From the NCBI RefSeq assembly GCF_016909015.1, contig NZ_JAFBFA010000035.1:1-55859 (forward strand): a DNA stretch of 55,859 bases. Reading direction: 5' to 3'. Shown one piece after another: positions 40,781 through 49,908 of this stretch; the stretch's first letter is position 1; every line of letters starts with the position of its first letter. The position numbers and the translations under genes were made by a program. Below the pieces are notes generated by a model. The model saw only the letters and a list, made by a program, of their open reading frames with translations. It did no database searches and was not told the origin of the DNA. The DNA comes from Gracilibacillus alcaliphilus (lineage in GTDB: Bacteria; Bacillota; Bacilli; Bacillales; Amphibacillaceae).

Positions 40781-41221
40781 TTGAATCAAGAAATCGGATC
40801 CATCATGGCATATCTGTATAAGTTGTTCCCGGTGCAGGTATACGATTTAAAGCTGCCGGAAGATTTCAAGGTACCATCAATGTATTTTCCTGTTCCAACA
40901 TCCTTTAGCAGCAATGACACAAATCAAACGTATCTTAAAAGTTACACTTTAAACATCAAGGTGTTCCATCACGATACAAAACAAGCGTATTACAAGGCTG
41001 AGGAACTTGCTGACGCGATTACAAGTAATCGAGAAGCAATACCTATGGTGGAAGTAGGAGGCGCGGTCACCGGCGACTATGTTCGATTTAACAGGGTTGA
41101 AACTAGAGATGGAGATAATGGTGTGGCTATGCTTATCCTTAATTGGGATAGTCGTTACTATTATCACCGAGATGAGGTACCAGCAATTGAATATGTTGAT
41201 ATTACAAGTGGGGTGAAATAA
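40781..41221 (+). CDS. XkdJ-like tail terminator protein
   Basis: 146 residues from a TTG after AAGGTGGTCAA. VPSMYFPVPTSFSSNDTNQT, TLNIKVFHHDTKQAYYKAEE and RFNRVETRDGDNGVAMLILN match XkdJ/YqbJ. Lies between the gp10-like and sheath genes as in PBSX. Confidence 0.85.
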   Translation: MNQEIGSIMAYLYKLFPVQVYDLKLPEDFKVPSMYFPVPTSFSSNDTNQTYLKSYTLNIKVFHHDTKQAYYKAEELADAITSNREAIPMVEVGGAVTGDYVRFNRVETRDGDNGVAMLILNWDSRYYYHRDEVPAIEYVDITSGVK

Positions 41222-41464
41222 TTGAGCAATGAAAAAGCGAATAAAAAGGTTGCGGAATCTGGCAAAACAACTGTTTCCACAGCTAAGACCATTAAAAAGG
41301 AAACAGAGTTTCCCTTGTATGAGTTAAGAGAGCACAGTCGAGAACTTTTTGGTGTGAAACCAGAAGTCTTTGACGGTGCTTTTTTGAATTATAAAAATGG
41401 GCAAGCGACTAAGAAACAAGCTGAAAACCTTGTTAAGTCCTTTCTCAATAAGGAGGTAAAGTAG
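41222..41464 (+). CDS. YqzN/YkzM-domain protein
   Basis: 80 residues from a TTG; the SD is weak (GTGGGGTGAAATAA, overlapping the end of the previous gene). The C-terminal YELREHSRELFGVKPEVFDG and ATKKQAENLVKSFL match the YqzN/YkzM domain, which regularly precedes the sheath gene in PBSX-like phages. Function unknown. Confidence 0.8.
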   Translation: MSNEKANKKVAESGKTTVSTAKTIKKETEFPLYELREHSRELFGVKPEVFDGAFLNYKNGQATKKQAENLVKSFLNKEVK

Positions 41465-41465
41465 T

Positions 41466-42791
41466 ATGAATGGCGGAACATTTACACCTGGCGTTGAAAA
41501 AATTCGTCCAGGTATTTATTTTAATTTCCAAGTGAGAGCCAATGATAGGATCAATACAGGAGATCGTGGTAGAGCAGCACTTCCCCTTGTATTGGGGTGG
41601 GGAAAACCAAAAGAAATGATTGAAATTAATGGCGAAAATGACGCAAGGAATCGGTTGGGAGTAGATATATCTGATCCTACCATGTCCTTACTTAGAGAGG
41701 CCAAGAAAAAAAGTGCTACAGTACTTGTTTATCGAATCAATGAAGGAGAGAAGGCTACTGCAAATTTGGGAGAAACTCAAACTGTGACAGCTGCTTATGG
41801 TGGTATAAAAGGAAACGATATTCATATCGTGGTCAGTTCAAATGTTCTTGATGACACAAAGAAAGATGTAAAAACATTCTTTGGGCTTCGAGAAGTAGAT
41901 AAGCAGATAGTTTCCACATTTGAAGAATTGCAACCCAACGATTTTGTTGAATTCGAGGGTTCTGGTGAATTAGAAGACACAGCTGGTGTTAATCTTTCTG
42001 GTGGTTCAAATGGAACTACTACAAGTGAGGATTATATTGATTTCATCGGAGCAGCAGAGTCAGAGTATTTTGATACTATTGGCTTACCTGTAGATGATGA
42101 AGCATTGAAAACTACTTTTGTTTCTTTTATTCGACGTTTACGTGATGAACAAGGAATAAAGGTACAAGGTGTTTTACCTGAATATCAAGGCAACTATGAA
42201 GGGATCATCAATGTAACCAATGCTGTAGTATTAATTGACCGCGAATTGACCATTCCGGAAACTGTAGCATGGGTTACTGGGGCTAGTGCTGGTGCCACAT
42301 TACAGCAATCTCTTACTTCCATGCAATACGAGGGTGCAATTGATGTCAAGCCAAGATTTGATAATGATGACATTGAACGACGTCTTCAAAGAGGAGAGTT
42401 CTTGTTTACCTATGACGCTCGTGATAAGAGCGTTGCTGTTGAGCAGGATATCAACTCTATTACTGGGACTAGCAAGTTGAGGAAAAATAAAATTGTCCGT
42501 ATTTTAGATGCGATTAACAATGATGTTACACGCAGCTTAAAAGAATCGATTAAGAATCGCAAGAACACAGGTCAAGATATTCCGGCAAATGCTGATGGTA
42601 TTCAAATTGTTCAGACGGCTATTTCGGTGTACTTGAATGAACTTCAAGAAAATAGCATTATTCAAAATTTTGATTCGAGCGAAGATATTGCTATTGAATT
42701 GACCAATGCAGGCGATGGCATAGAGGCAAATGTTGGAGTGCAGCCAGTTGACAGCGCTGAAAAATTTTATTTCAACGTAACCGTAGAGTAA
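41466..42791 (+). CDS. Tail sheath protein (XkdK-like)
   Basis: 441 residues. GTFTPGVEKIRPGIYFNFQV at the start, VTGASAGATLQQSLTSMQYE in the middle, and KNKIVRILDAINNDVTRSLK and FYFNVTVE at the end match contractile sheath proteins of the PBSX family. Demonstrates a contractile (myovirus) tail. Confidence 0.95.
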   Translation: MNGGTFTPGVEKIRPGIYFNFQVRANDRINTGDRGRAALPLVLGWGKPKEMIEINGENDARNRLGVDISDPTMSLLREAKKKSATVLVYRINEGEKATANLGETQTVTAAYGGIKGNDIHIVVSSNVLDDTKKDVKTFFGLREVDKQIVSTFEELQPNDFVEFEGSGELEDTAGVNLSGGSNGTTTSEDYIDFIGAAESEYFDTIGLPVDDEALKTTFVSFIRRLRDEQGIKVQGVLPEYQGNYEGIINVTNAVVLIDRELTIPETVAWVTGASAGATLQQSLTSMQYEGAIDVKPRFDNDDIERRLQRGEFLFTYDARDKSVAVEQDINSITGTSKLRKNKIVRILDAINNDVTRSLKESIKNRKNTGQDIPANADGIQIVQTAISVYLNELQENSIIQNFDSSEDIAIELTNAGDGIEANVGVQPVDSAEKFYFNVTVE

Positions 42792-42801
42792 GAAATCAAT
42801 T

Positions 42802-42828
42802 AAAGGGATCCTTAGGGGTCTCTTTTTT
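42802..42828 (+). terminator. Hairpin between sheath and tube genes
   Basis: AAAGGGATCC pairs with GGGTCTCTTT (two G-U pairs) around TTAG, followed by T-rich sequence. Such hairpins after the sheath gene may adjust the sheath-to-tube transcript ratio. Confidence 0.6.
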
Positions 42829-42851
42829 AATTCAAAAAGGAGTGAGTATAC

Positions 42852-43298
42852 ATGGTATTGCGTTCTAGAGATGTGATAAGCGGAAAAGAAGGACGTTTAT
42901 TCCTCGATGGTGAAGAGATGGCTCATATCAAATCATTCGAGGCCACTGTTGAAAAGAATAAAGAAGAAGTACCGATTATGGGGCGTCGTATGATGGGTCA
43001 TAAAACAAATGGTGCTTCCGGATCCGGAACGATGACTTTCCATAAGGTGACTTCACAGTTTGTAAAAATCATGATCAACTATGTGAAAACAGGGATTGAT
43101 CCATATTTCACCGTACAGTCTGTACTTGATGATAAAACATCTGGAAGGGGCACGGAGAGGGTTACTCTCTATGAGGTAAACTTTGATAGTGCTAAGGTAG
43201 CCGGATTAGACGTTGAGTCAGCTGCACTAGAGGAAGAAGTTCCATTTACCTTTGAAGATGTTGATTTACCTGAAGAATTACTATCTACATTCAACTAA
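42852..43298 (+). CDS. Tail tube protein (XkdM-like)
   Basis: 148 residues. RDVISGKEGRLFLDGEEMAH, RMMGHKTNGASGSGTMTFHK and EVPFTFEDVDLPEEL are the usual XkdM signatures. Start after AAAAGGAGTGAGTATAC. Confidence 0.94.
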   Translation: MVLRSRDVISGKEGRLFLDGEEMAHIKSFEATVEKNKEEVPIMGRRMMGHKTNGASGSGTMTFHKVTSQFVKIMINYVKTGIDPYFTVQSVLDDKTSGRGTERVTLYEVNFDSAKVAGLDVESAALEEEVPFTFEDVDLPEELLSTFN

Positions 43299-43306
43299 TA
43301 ATTACC

Positions 43307-43331
43307 AAAGAGCGACTAACCTCGCTCTTTT
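43307..43331 (+). terminator. Terminator after the tube gene
   Basis: Perfect 9-bp stem AAAGAGCGA / TCGCTCTTT with a 6-nt loop, running into a short T tract. Probably partial, so that tube protein is made in excess of downstream products. Confidence 0.75.
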
Positions 43332-43363
43332 CCCAATTTATTGAAAATAGAGGAGAGATTTAA

Positions 43364-43846
43364 ATGATTGAAAACCATGATAACACATTTGAAAATCAAG
43401 AAGAAAGTACAACTGTAGTGAACGATATTTCCTTTTTTATGCCTGGTAAGGCTGAAGAATCAGAAGAAATAAAGGCGCCTATTTCTAAACGCTATAAAGA
43501 TAAGCAAGGAAAGATTATTCCATTCGTATTTAAACCAATTACTACTGAACGTGTTGATGAATTAGAGAAACAAAGCATGAAGATGGTGAAACAAAAAGGA
43601 CGACATATTGGTCAAGAGTTGGATCATGCACGTTTTATGGCTAGAATTGCAGTGGAATCTACAGTGTTTCCTGATTTCAAATCTAAGGAACTTCGTCAGG
43701 CCTATAAAACAGAGGATCCGATTGAAGTAGCCAAAAAAGTATTAAATGTTGCTGGAGAATTTAACGGATGGTTATCCAAGGCATCAGAAGTAAACGGTTT
43801 TGATGAAACACCTGACGATCTGGAAGAACTAGCAAAAAACTTATAA
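43364..43846 (+). CDS. Tail assembly chaperone, zero-frame product (XkdN-like)
   Basis: 160 residues. SKRYKDKQGKIIPFVFKPIT, HARFMARIAVESTVFPDFKS and PIEVAKKVLNVAGEFNGWL are typical of XkdN, the gpG-type chaperone that coats the tape measure. The last codons are GCA AAA AAC TTA TAA, containing a frameshift heptamer. Confidence 0.92.
   Translation: MIENHDNTFENQEESTTVVNDISFFMPGKAEESEEIKAPISKRYKDKQGKIIPFVFKPITTERVDELEKQSMKMVKQKGRHIGQELDHARFMARIAVESTVFPDFKSKELRQAYKTEDPIEVAKKVLNVAGEFNGWLSKASEVNGFDETPDDLEELAKNL
43834..43840 (+). promoter_or_regulatory. Programmed -1 frameshift slippery site
   Basis: A AAA AAC in the zero frame of the chaperone gene, two codons before its stop. It is among the most efficient bacterial slippery heptamers and is in the expected place for the G/GT-type switch. 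No strong downstream stem-loop was obvious by eye. Confidence 0.88.
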
Positions 43847-44022
43847 AAGAAGGGAATAAAGACGCGGTTTATCTGCATTATGCATTTCACGAACTGCATT
43901 ATTCTCCTTCTCAATTGCTCGAACTGTATGAAGCACCTAGGTTCTTCAAAGCGTTCCTATATGGTTCTATAGAATTTTTATTAGAAGAACGAGCCAAAGA
44001 ATCAAAGAAAAATAATACATAG
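43840..44022 (+). CDS. Frameshift extension of the tail chaperone (GT-like)
   Basis: After a -1 slip the reading continues for 60 codons: IKEGNKDAVYLHYAFHELHY, LLELYEAPRFFKAFLYGSIE, ending in a basic tail before TAG. It has no start codon or SD of its own, supporting expression only as an extension, giving a fusion of about 219 residues made in low ratio to the short form. Confidence 0.88.
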   Translation, partial: LIKEGNKDAVYLHYAFHELHYSPSQLLELYEAPRFFKAFLYGSIEFLLEERAKESKKNNT

Positions 44023-44037
44023 AAAGGAGGCAAATCA

Positions 44038-47000
44038 TTGGCAAAACTAACCGCAAGATTCGACATGGTGGATAGAATTTCTAAAAAAATGCGTGCTATG
44101 CGTGGTGAATTTGAGTTTATCCAAAAGCGTAAGAGAGCCTTGGAAAAACCAATGGTCTTTGAAGTAAGAGATCGAGCAACTAAGCAGATGAAAAGTATAC
44201 GAAAAACTGCTGAGAAGCTTACATCTCAGCGGACAATTACACTATCTGCTGTAGATAAAATCACTAAGCCTACAGAAAATATCAAGAAATATCTAGAGCG
44301 AAGGTTTCCGAAGTCTCATACTCTATTAATGCAAGTGAAAGATAATGTTACCAGAGATATGAGGAATATCAATAATTTCATTAAACGTCGCATGCCTAGA
44401 GCACATGAAATTATGGTGCAGGCTCGTGATCGATCGAGGACAGTTCTTGATAGAATTCGAAATTACCTAGGCAAAAATATACTAGGCGTGCACATGCTTG
44501 AAGTGGTAGTCCGTGATAAAGCTATGCCCACACTACACAAGATTGCGAATTACACCAAACGCCAGCTTGCAAAAGGATATAATTTCTCTGTTAAAGCCAT
44601 TGATATTGCAACCAAGACGGTTGGTCGTATCGCTTCTTATGCAGATCGAACTTTGCCTCGAATACGGAGTTTCACCATTCAGGCCTTTGATAGTGCGTCT
44701 AGGGTGATCGGATCTGTTAAACGTGCTTTATTTTCTATACCAACTATGATCACAGTGACTTTAGCTGCAGTTGGAATTGGTAGTTTAGGGAAAGCAACTG
44801 TGGGAAGGGCTATAGATTATGAAAACTATGGTGTAGCAATGAGACACTGGTTAGGTGGAGATGAAAAAGAAGCAGAAAAACTAGTTAGTTGGATGAGGGA
44901 TTTTGCAGATAAAACTCCATTTTCTAGTCCGGATTTATTTCCTGCATTGTCTAGGGGTATTGGTATATCAGATGGTGATGTCCAACTTGCTAAAGATTAT
45001 TTAACTTTGGCTAGTGATATGGCTTCTTTATCTGGAGGGAAAAAAACTGTATCGGATGCCATGGAAGCTATAGGTAATGCGAAAATGGGCGAATTTACTA
45101 TGCTTCAAGGTTATAATGTCCCAATGAGTAAGGAGAAATTTGATTTATTAGGCGGCATGTCTGGATTATATGATTACCTTTATGAAGGAGGAGAAGATGG
45201 TTTTATAGGATTTAAAGGTGGAGCTGAAGATTTTTCCGAATCATCCTATGGTTTAATAAGTACTATTAGAGGTTATATATCAGGTCTGTTTGCAGAAGCA
45301 GGAGATGGAATATTAGAATCACTGAAGCCAAGACTTAAAACAATAAAGGATTGGTTAGATAACAACGGGGAAACATGGGGTAAATGGAAGGATACTATAC
45401 AAAAGGCTGGTGAACAAGGTGCTGAATGGATACTAACCAAGCTAGAAAATTCCTTTTCATATATTCGCGACAATTACCTTGAAAATGATGATTTTAAAAA
45501 GCTTGATTTTGAAGGAAAAGTCAAATTTATCATGGATGATCTGGGTCAATGGTGGGACGACAAAGCACAACCGTGGCTTGTAGATGTTGCGAAAGATGTT
45601 GGTAGGGCGGTTTATGATGGTGTTGTATGGGGAATAAAAGAGGGTTTTAAGAGTGTTGGTAATATGTGGAGTGATTTTTTTGAAGAACCCTCTGTAGATA
45701 ATTTTATTGGTGCTGGTATGGGTACCTTAATTGCAGGGTCAATTGCTTCTTTTGCCCTTGGTCCATTAATTGCTGGTGTTAAAGGGATAATAGGGACAAT
45801 AAAAGGTGTTTATGGAGCAGGTAAAAAAATTGGAGGATGGTTCGGAAAAGGGAAAGCACCTGGTCCAACAACCGTTCCAGTTGGCTCAGTCCCCAAAACT
45901 TCTACACCTAAAACATCAACTCCTAAACAACCAAATGGCAAGCCTGTTTATACGCAGCCTTGGTTTAATAAGGGTGATAAAGCTACTACCAATATGCCTA
46001 ATGAGTTTAAAAAGGCAAATAAAGGCTTGTCTAGATTTAGCAAGTACCTTGGTAAATTAAAGCTTCCTGTTCTAGGTACTGCGCTTGGAGCTGTGTCCTT
46101 ATTTAGCGCTGATAAGGGAGAAATGCCAGGTATTTTAGGTGGAATGGGTGGAGGAATAGCCGGCTCATCTATAGGAGCTGGAATAGGTACAGCTATTTTC
46201 CCTGGTATTGGAACAATCATTGGCGGATTAATAGGCGGTGTAGCTGGATCATTCGGTGGTGAAGCACTGACCAACTGGTTTGTTGATAACTTTGAATCCA
46301 TTAAACTCAAAGCAGGAGAATACGCCTTAAAAATTGGGAGTGCCTTTATAGGCTTTAAAGAAACTGTATCTGAGACTCTATTTAATGGTCAATGGTGGTC
46401 TGAGAAATGGAACAGTGTTAAAGAAAGAACAGAAGGCACTATGTTTGATGGCAGCTGGTGGTCAGAAAAATGGGATAAAACAAAAGGTTGGGCGGCTGAA
46501 AAATGGAGCAATGTCACTGATTTATGGGATAAAGCAAAAGAAAATATAGCCAGTACATTGTTCAGTGGGGACTGGTGGCTAGAAAAATGGAATAGTATCA
46601 AAGACTTTGCCACATCTACTTTTTTAAGTGCGTCATGGTGGGCTGAACAATCTGGTTATGTATATGGTTACCTTGAAAGCACCATTTTCAGTGGAGACTG
46701 GTGGACTCAAAAATGGGAAGGCATTAAGGAACTAACTGCAGGTACCATATTTGATGGTGCTTGGTGGTTGGAAAAGTGGGAAAGTGTCAAAGGTTGGGCA
46801 AGAGAAAAATGGGAGTCAGCAGTCGAAATATGGGACTCAGTAGTAGAAAAAATCAGTAATACGATCTTTAGTTCAGAATGGTGGCTTGGCCATTGGGAGT
46901 CAGTGAAAGGATGGGCGCAAGCCAAGTGGGATTCTGCAGTTGAGGTCTGGGAGTCCATAAAAACTAAGTTTGCTGAAACAGTGTTTAGCAGTGAATGGTG

Positions 47001-49242
47001 GCTCGGTCATTGGGACAATGTCAAAGGTTGGGCACAACAAAAATGGAATTCAGCCCAAGAAGTATGGGACTCAATAGCTACTAAAATTAATGAGACAGTA
47101 TTTAATAGCGACTGGTGGCTAGGGCACTGGGAATCTGTTAAGGGCTGGGCGCAGAGTAAATGGGACTCAGCTCAGGAAATTTGGGATTCTATTTCTACCA
47201 GAATCAATGACACTGTTTTTAACGGTGACTGGTGGAAAGGCCATTGGGATTCGGTTACAGGCTGGGCACAAGATAAGTGGGATGGAGCAGTTGAAATATG
47301 GGAATCTGTCAAAACAGCAATTGGTGATACTTTATTTAGTAAAGACTGGTGGACTAGCAAGTGGGAAGATGTAGTTGGTTGGGCACAAGGTATTTTAGGT
47401 GGAATCGGCGATTGGGTTGGCGAGCTTATCGGTGATGTAAAAGAAAGCTTCTCTACAGGGCGAGAAAAAGGTCGAGAAGCTGCCGGCAACTCTAGTTCAA
47501 GTTCAAATGTAATTGCTGGCTATGGTGTAGGTTCTGCTTATGCTTATGCCAATGGAGGAATGATCAACCGTCCTCATCTTGGATTAGTTGGTGAAGCAGG
47601 ACCAGAAATGATTATCCCTCTATCTGAAAATCGCAGAAATCGAGCAATGGATTTATACAATCAAACCGGTCAAATGTTAGGTGTTCGACCTTATGCGAAT
47701 GGCGGTCAAGTTGGTGGATCTGTCAAAATACCGAAACCTCAACCAATCTCTGCTGCAGTAAACGTTGGCTCTCTAGCAGTGCAGAGTGTTGACAAAGAAG
47801 CCAAATTGTACGGTCAAGCCTTCACAGGTGCGGTTGCCAAAGGTATTAATAGCAATGTGATATCTATGAGCAACTGGAAGAAAAACAACATTGAAAATCC
47901 TATGCAAGGCGTTGTCCAAGAAGCTGTCGGTTTCGGTTCTAGTACCGTTACCTCTTTTTCACGTGGTCAAAATGCTACACCTACCAATACCACTGGTTAT
48001 TTAGACAAACAGGTTAAACACCCATTTAGAGTAATTGAAGGAGGCGCCTCAGCCCACGGATCCGGTACTATATCTAAGTTCAGAACTGGTCAGAATGCGA
48101 CGTCAACAAATACTAATGCTCATTTAGATAATCAAGTTAAAGCACCATTCACAGTAATTCAAGGATCTGCTCCGCAATGGGGTGCCAAAACAGTAACTGG
48201 TTTCCGTTCGGGGCAAAATGCTACACAGACTGGTACAAGACCATACCTTATATCTAATGTTCATACTCCATTTGAGGAGACCAAAGCCAAGGGATCCGGA
48301 TGGGGTTCTGGTGCTATATCCCAATTTGTTGCTGGTATGCGGTCAGAAGCTTCTAAAGTCCAAGAGGCTGCTAAATATTTAGCTGAACAAGTAGAAAAGA
48401 CATTCAAAGCAGAGTTGGGTATTAATTCTCCGTCCCGTGTCATGGAGAAAGATGGTATGTGGACTGCTCTTGGAATTATCAAAGGTTTGGGATCAGTTGA
48501 TATCAAGGGGTTTGCTGAGAAGCAAGCAGGATCTCTTGCAGCTGCGTTTTCAGGAATGGGTGCTATTGGTGGAAATATCAGTGAATGGATTCGAGCTGCG
48601 ATGATGATTACGGGTGTGCCGTCATCTTGGTTGGGACCGTTATCTGTTATTGCTCAAAAAGAATCTGGCGGTAATCCGTTAGCACAAAACAACTGGGATA
48701 TCAATGCTAAACGCGGGATTCCGAGTAAAGGATTAATGCAGACAATAGGTCCGACGTTCAATGCTTATAAAGGCAAAGGTATGAATGATATCTTTAATCC
48801 GATTCACAACGCTGTGGCAGCTATCAACTATATTAAATCTCGCTATGGCAATGTGTTTAATGTACCAGGTATTAAATCTATGGCTGCAGGTGGTGCTTAC
48901 CGTGGTTACTGGACAGGAACTAATGGTCCACTTCGAAGCGCCCAAACAGCGTGGGTTGGTGAACGTGGTCCAGAACTTCTTCATTTACCAAGAGGTTCTG
49001 AAGTTCTTTCTAACCGTGAAAGCAAGAGGGTCTCATCTGATCATGTTTCGGCTGCAACAGGTGTCTCAAAACGAAGTTCATCTGGTGGAGGAAAAGGTAC
49101 TGTTGTTGTTAACTTCAATGGTGACAATTATTTCTACAATGATGAGGATGAAGCTGGATTTGTTGGCAAGGTTAAGAGCGCTGTTGAACAGATTGTGGAA
49201 GATGAATACAACGAGGGAGGGGAGATGGTAGTCGATGACTAA
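44038..49242 (+). CDS. Tape measure protein with W-rich repeats and lysozyme-like domain (XkdO-like)
   Basis: 1,734 residues from a TTG after AAAGGAGGCAAATCA. N-terminal basic repeats (about 20-230: AVDKITKPTENIKKYLERR, VRDKAMPTLHKIANYTKRQL) are tape-measure-like; a tape-measure core lies around 250-420; a Gly-rich hydrophobic stretch (about 690-750) may insert in membrane. Residues 782-1117 hold Trp-rich repeats. Residues about 1525-1610 form an SLT-type lytic transglycosylase domain (VIAQKESGGNPLAQNNWD, GLMQTIGPTF, AAINYIKSRYG) for cell-wall penetration. NGG/GEAGPEMIIPL and GERGPELLHLP flank it. Sets tail length. Confidence 0.95.
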   Translation: MAKLTARFDMVDRISKKMRAMRGEFEFIQKRKRALEKPMVFEVRDRATKQMKSIRKTAEKLTSQRTITLSAVDKITKPTENIKKYLERRFPKSHTLLMQVKDNVTRDMRNINNFIKRRMPRAHEIMVQARDRSRTVLDRIRNYLGKNILGVHMLEVVVRDKAMPTLHKIANYTKRQLAKGYNFSVKAIDIATKTVGRIASYADRTLPRIRSFTIQAFDSASRVIGSVKRALFSIPTMITVTLAAVGIGSLGKATVGRAIDYENYGVAMRHWLGGDEKEAEKLVSWMRDFADKTPFSSPDLFPALSRGIGISDGDVQLAKDYLTLASDMASLSGGKKTVSDAMEAIGNAKMGEFTMLQGYNVPMSKEKFDLLGGMSGLYDYLYEGGEDGFIGFKGGAEDFSESSYGLISTIRGYISGLFAEAGDGILESLKPRLKTIKDWLDNNGETWGKWKDTIQKAGEQGAEWILTKLENSFSYIRDNYLENDDFKKLDFEGKVKFIMDDLGQWWDDKAQPWLVDVAKDVGRAVYDGVVWGIKEGFKSVGNMWSDFFEEPSVDNFIGAGMGTLIAGSIASFALGPLIAGVKGIIGTIKGVYGAGKKIGGWFGKGKAPGPTTVPVGSVPKTSTPKTSTPKQPNGKPVYTQPWFNKGDKATTNMPNEFKKANKGLSRFSKYLGKLKLPVLGTALGAVSLFSADKGEMPGILGGMGGGIAGSSIGAGIGTAIFPGIGTIIGGLIGGVAGSFGGEALTNWFVDNFESIKLKAGEYALKIGSAFIGFKETVSETLFNGQWWSEKWNSVKERTEGTMFDGSWWSEKWDKTKGWAAEKWSNVTDLWDKAKENIASTLFSGDWWLEKWNSIKDFATSTFLSASWWAEQSGYVYGYLESTIFSGDWWTQKWEGIKELTAGTIFDGAWWLEKWESVKGWAREKWESAVEIWDSVVEKISNTIFSSEWWLGHWESVKGWAQAKWDSAVEVWESIKTKFAETVFSSEWWLGHWDNVKGWAQQKWNSAQEVWDSIATKINETVFNSDWWLGHWESVKGWAQSKWDSAQEIWDSISTRINDTVFNGDWWKGHWDSVTGWAQDKWDGAVEIWESVKTAIGDTLFSKDWWTSKWEDVVGWAQGILGGIGDWVGELIGDVKESFSTGREKGREAAGNSSSSSNVIAGYGVGSAYAYANGGMINRPHLGLVGEAGPEMIIPLSENRRNRAMDLYNQTGQMLGVRPYANGGQVGGSVKIPKPQPISAAVNVGSLAVQSVDKEAKLYGQAFTGAVAKGINSNVISMSNWKKNNIENPMQGVVQEAVGFGSSTVTSFSRGQNATPTNTTGYLDKQVKHPFRVIEGGASAHGSGTISKFRTGQNATSTNTNAHLDNQVKAPFTVIQGSAPQWGAKTVTGFRSGQNATQTGTRPYLISNVHTPFEETKAKGSGWGSGAISQFVAGMRSEASKVQEAAKYLAEQVEKTFKAELGINSPSRVMEKDGMWTALGIIKGLGSVDIKGFAEKQAGSLAAAFSGMGAIGGNISEWIRAAMMITGVPSSWLGPLSVIAQKESGGNPLAQNNWDINAKRGIPSKGLMQTIGPTFNAYKGKGMNDIFNPIHNAVAAINYIKSRYGNVFNVPGIKSMAAGGAYRGYWTGTNGPLRSAQTAWVGERGPELLHLPRGSEVLSNRESKRVSSDHVSAATGVSKRSSSGGGKGTVVVNFNGDNYFYNDEDEAGFVGKVKSAVEQIVEDEYNEGGEMVVDD
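46381..47389 (+). repeat. 39-residue tryptophan-rich repeats inside the tape measure gene
   Basis: Six full 117-bp units plus about four half-length units of some 60 bp. The unit reads FSSEWWLGHWESVKGWAQAK then WDSAVEVWESIKTKFAETV. Trp positions are conserved while other residues drift; half units lack the KGWAxxKW section. Each full unit spans 39 helical residues (nearly 60 angstrom), suggesting tail length evolved by unit gain. Confidence 0.9.
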
Positions 49243-49900
49243 AAGTGTTTATGAAATATGGTTATCAACAGCCGATAACAAGGAAAGACTGCGACTGCCA
49301 GTCCTTCCTTCATCGGTTGGTTTATCTATAGGGAACAAAAATGAATCAATTGATATATCTAACTTAGGTGAGGTCACTGTTATTCAGGAGCCCTCACCTA
49401 AGACTGTTCAATTTTCTTCATTTTTTCCTGCAAAAAGTACTCCATTAGTGGAATATAGCAGTTTTCCTAAACCATGGGACGCTATTCAAAGAATTGAAAA
49501 ATGGCAGAAGTCTAAGAAGCCATTAAGGCTAGTGGTGACAAAAACGAAAATCAACATACCGGTTTCGATTGATAGCTTTAATTACCAAGAAGAAGGCGGA
49601 GCAGTTGGTGATATCTCCTATGATTTATCACTGAAAGAATTTAAGTTTGTCTCTGTACGCAAAATCAAAGTAAAGGTACCGAAAAAGCCCAAACGGCCAA
49701 ATCCTAAACCAAAACCGAGGACTCATACAGTTAAATCTGGTGATACTCTATGGGACTTAGCAAGGAAATATTACGGAAACAGCTTGGAATGGCGAAAAAT
49801 ATGGAATGCCAATAAGGCTATGATGGTGAAGCGAGACAAAAGGAATTTGAAGCAACCAGGCCACTGGATCTATCCCGGCCAACGCTTAGTTATCAAATAG
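49235..49900 (+). CDS. LysM baseplate/tail protein (XkdP-like)
   Basis: 221 residues overlapping the tape measure gene by 8 bp. The N-terminal gp53-like domain (LRLPVLPSSVGLSIGNKNES, PWDAIQRIEKWQKSKKPLRL), a Lys/Pro linker (PKKPKRPNPKPKPR) and a C-terminal LysM domain (HTVKSGDTLWDLARKYYGN, IYPGQRLVIK) match XkdP. Confidence 0.93.
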   Translation: MTKSVYEIWLSTADNKERLRLPVLPSSVGLSIGNKNESIDISNLGEVTVIQEPSPKTVQFSSFFPAKSTPLVEYSSFPKPWDAIQRIEKWQKSKKPLRLVVTKTKINIPVSIDSFNYQEEGGAVGDISYDLSLKEFKFVSVRKIKVKVPKKPKRPNPKPKPRTHTVKSGDTLWDLARKYYGNSLEWRKIWNANKAMMVKRDKRNLKQPGHWIYPGQRLVIK

Positions 49901-49908
49901 ATAGTGAG

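Noticed and set aside
46381..47389. Regular DNA repeats that could be mistaken for a CRISPR or satellite array
   Set aside because: They are in-frame protein repeats of the tape measure gene with drifting third positions; no unique spacers.
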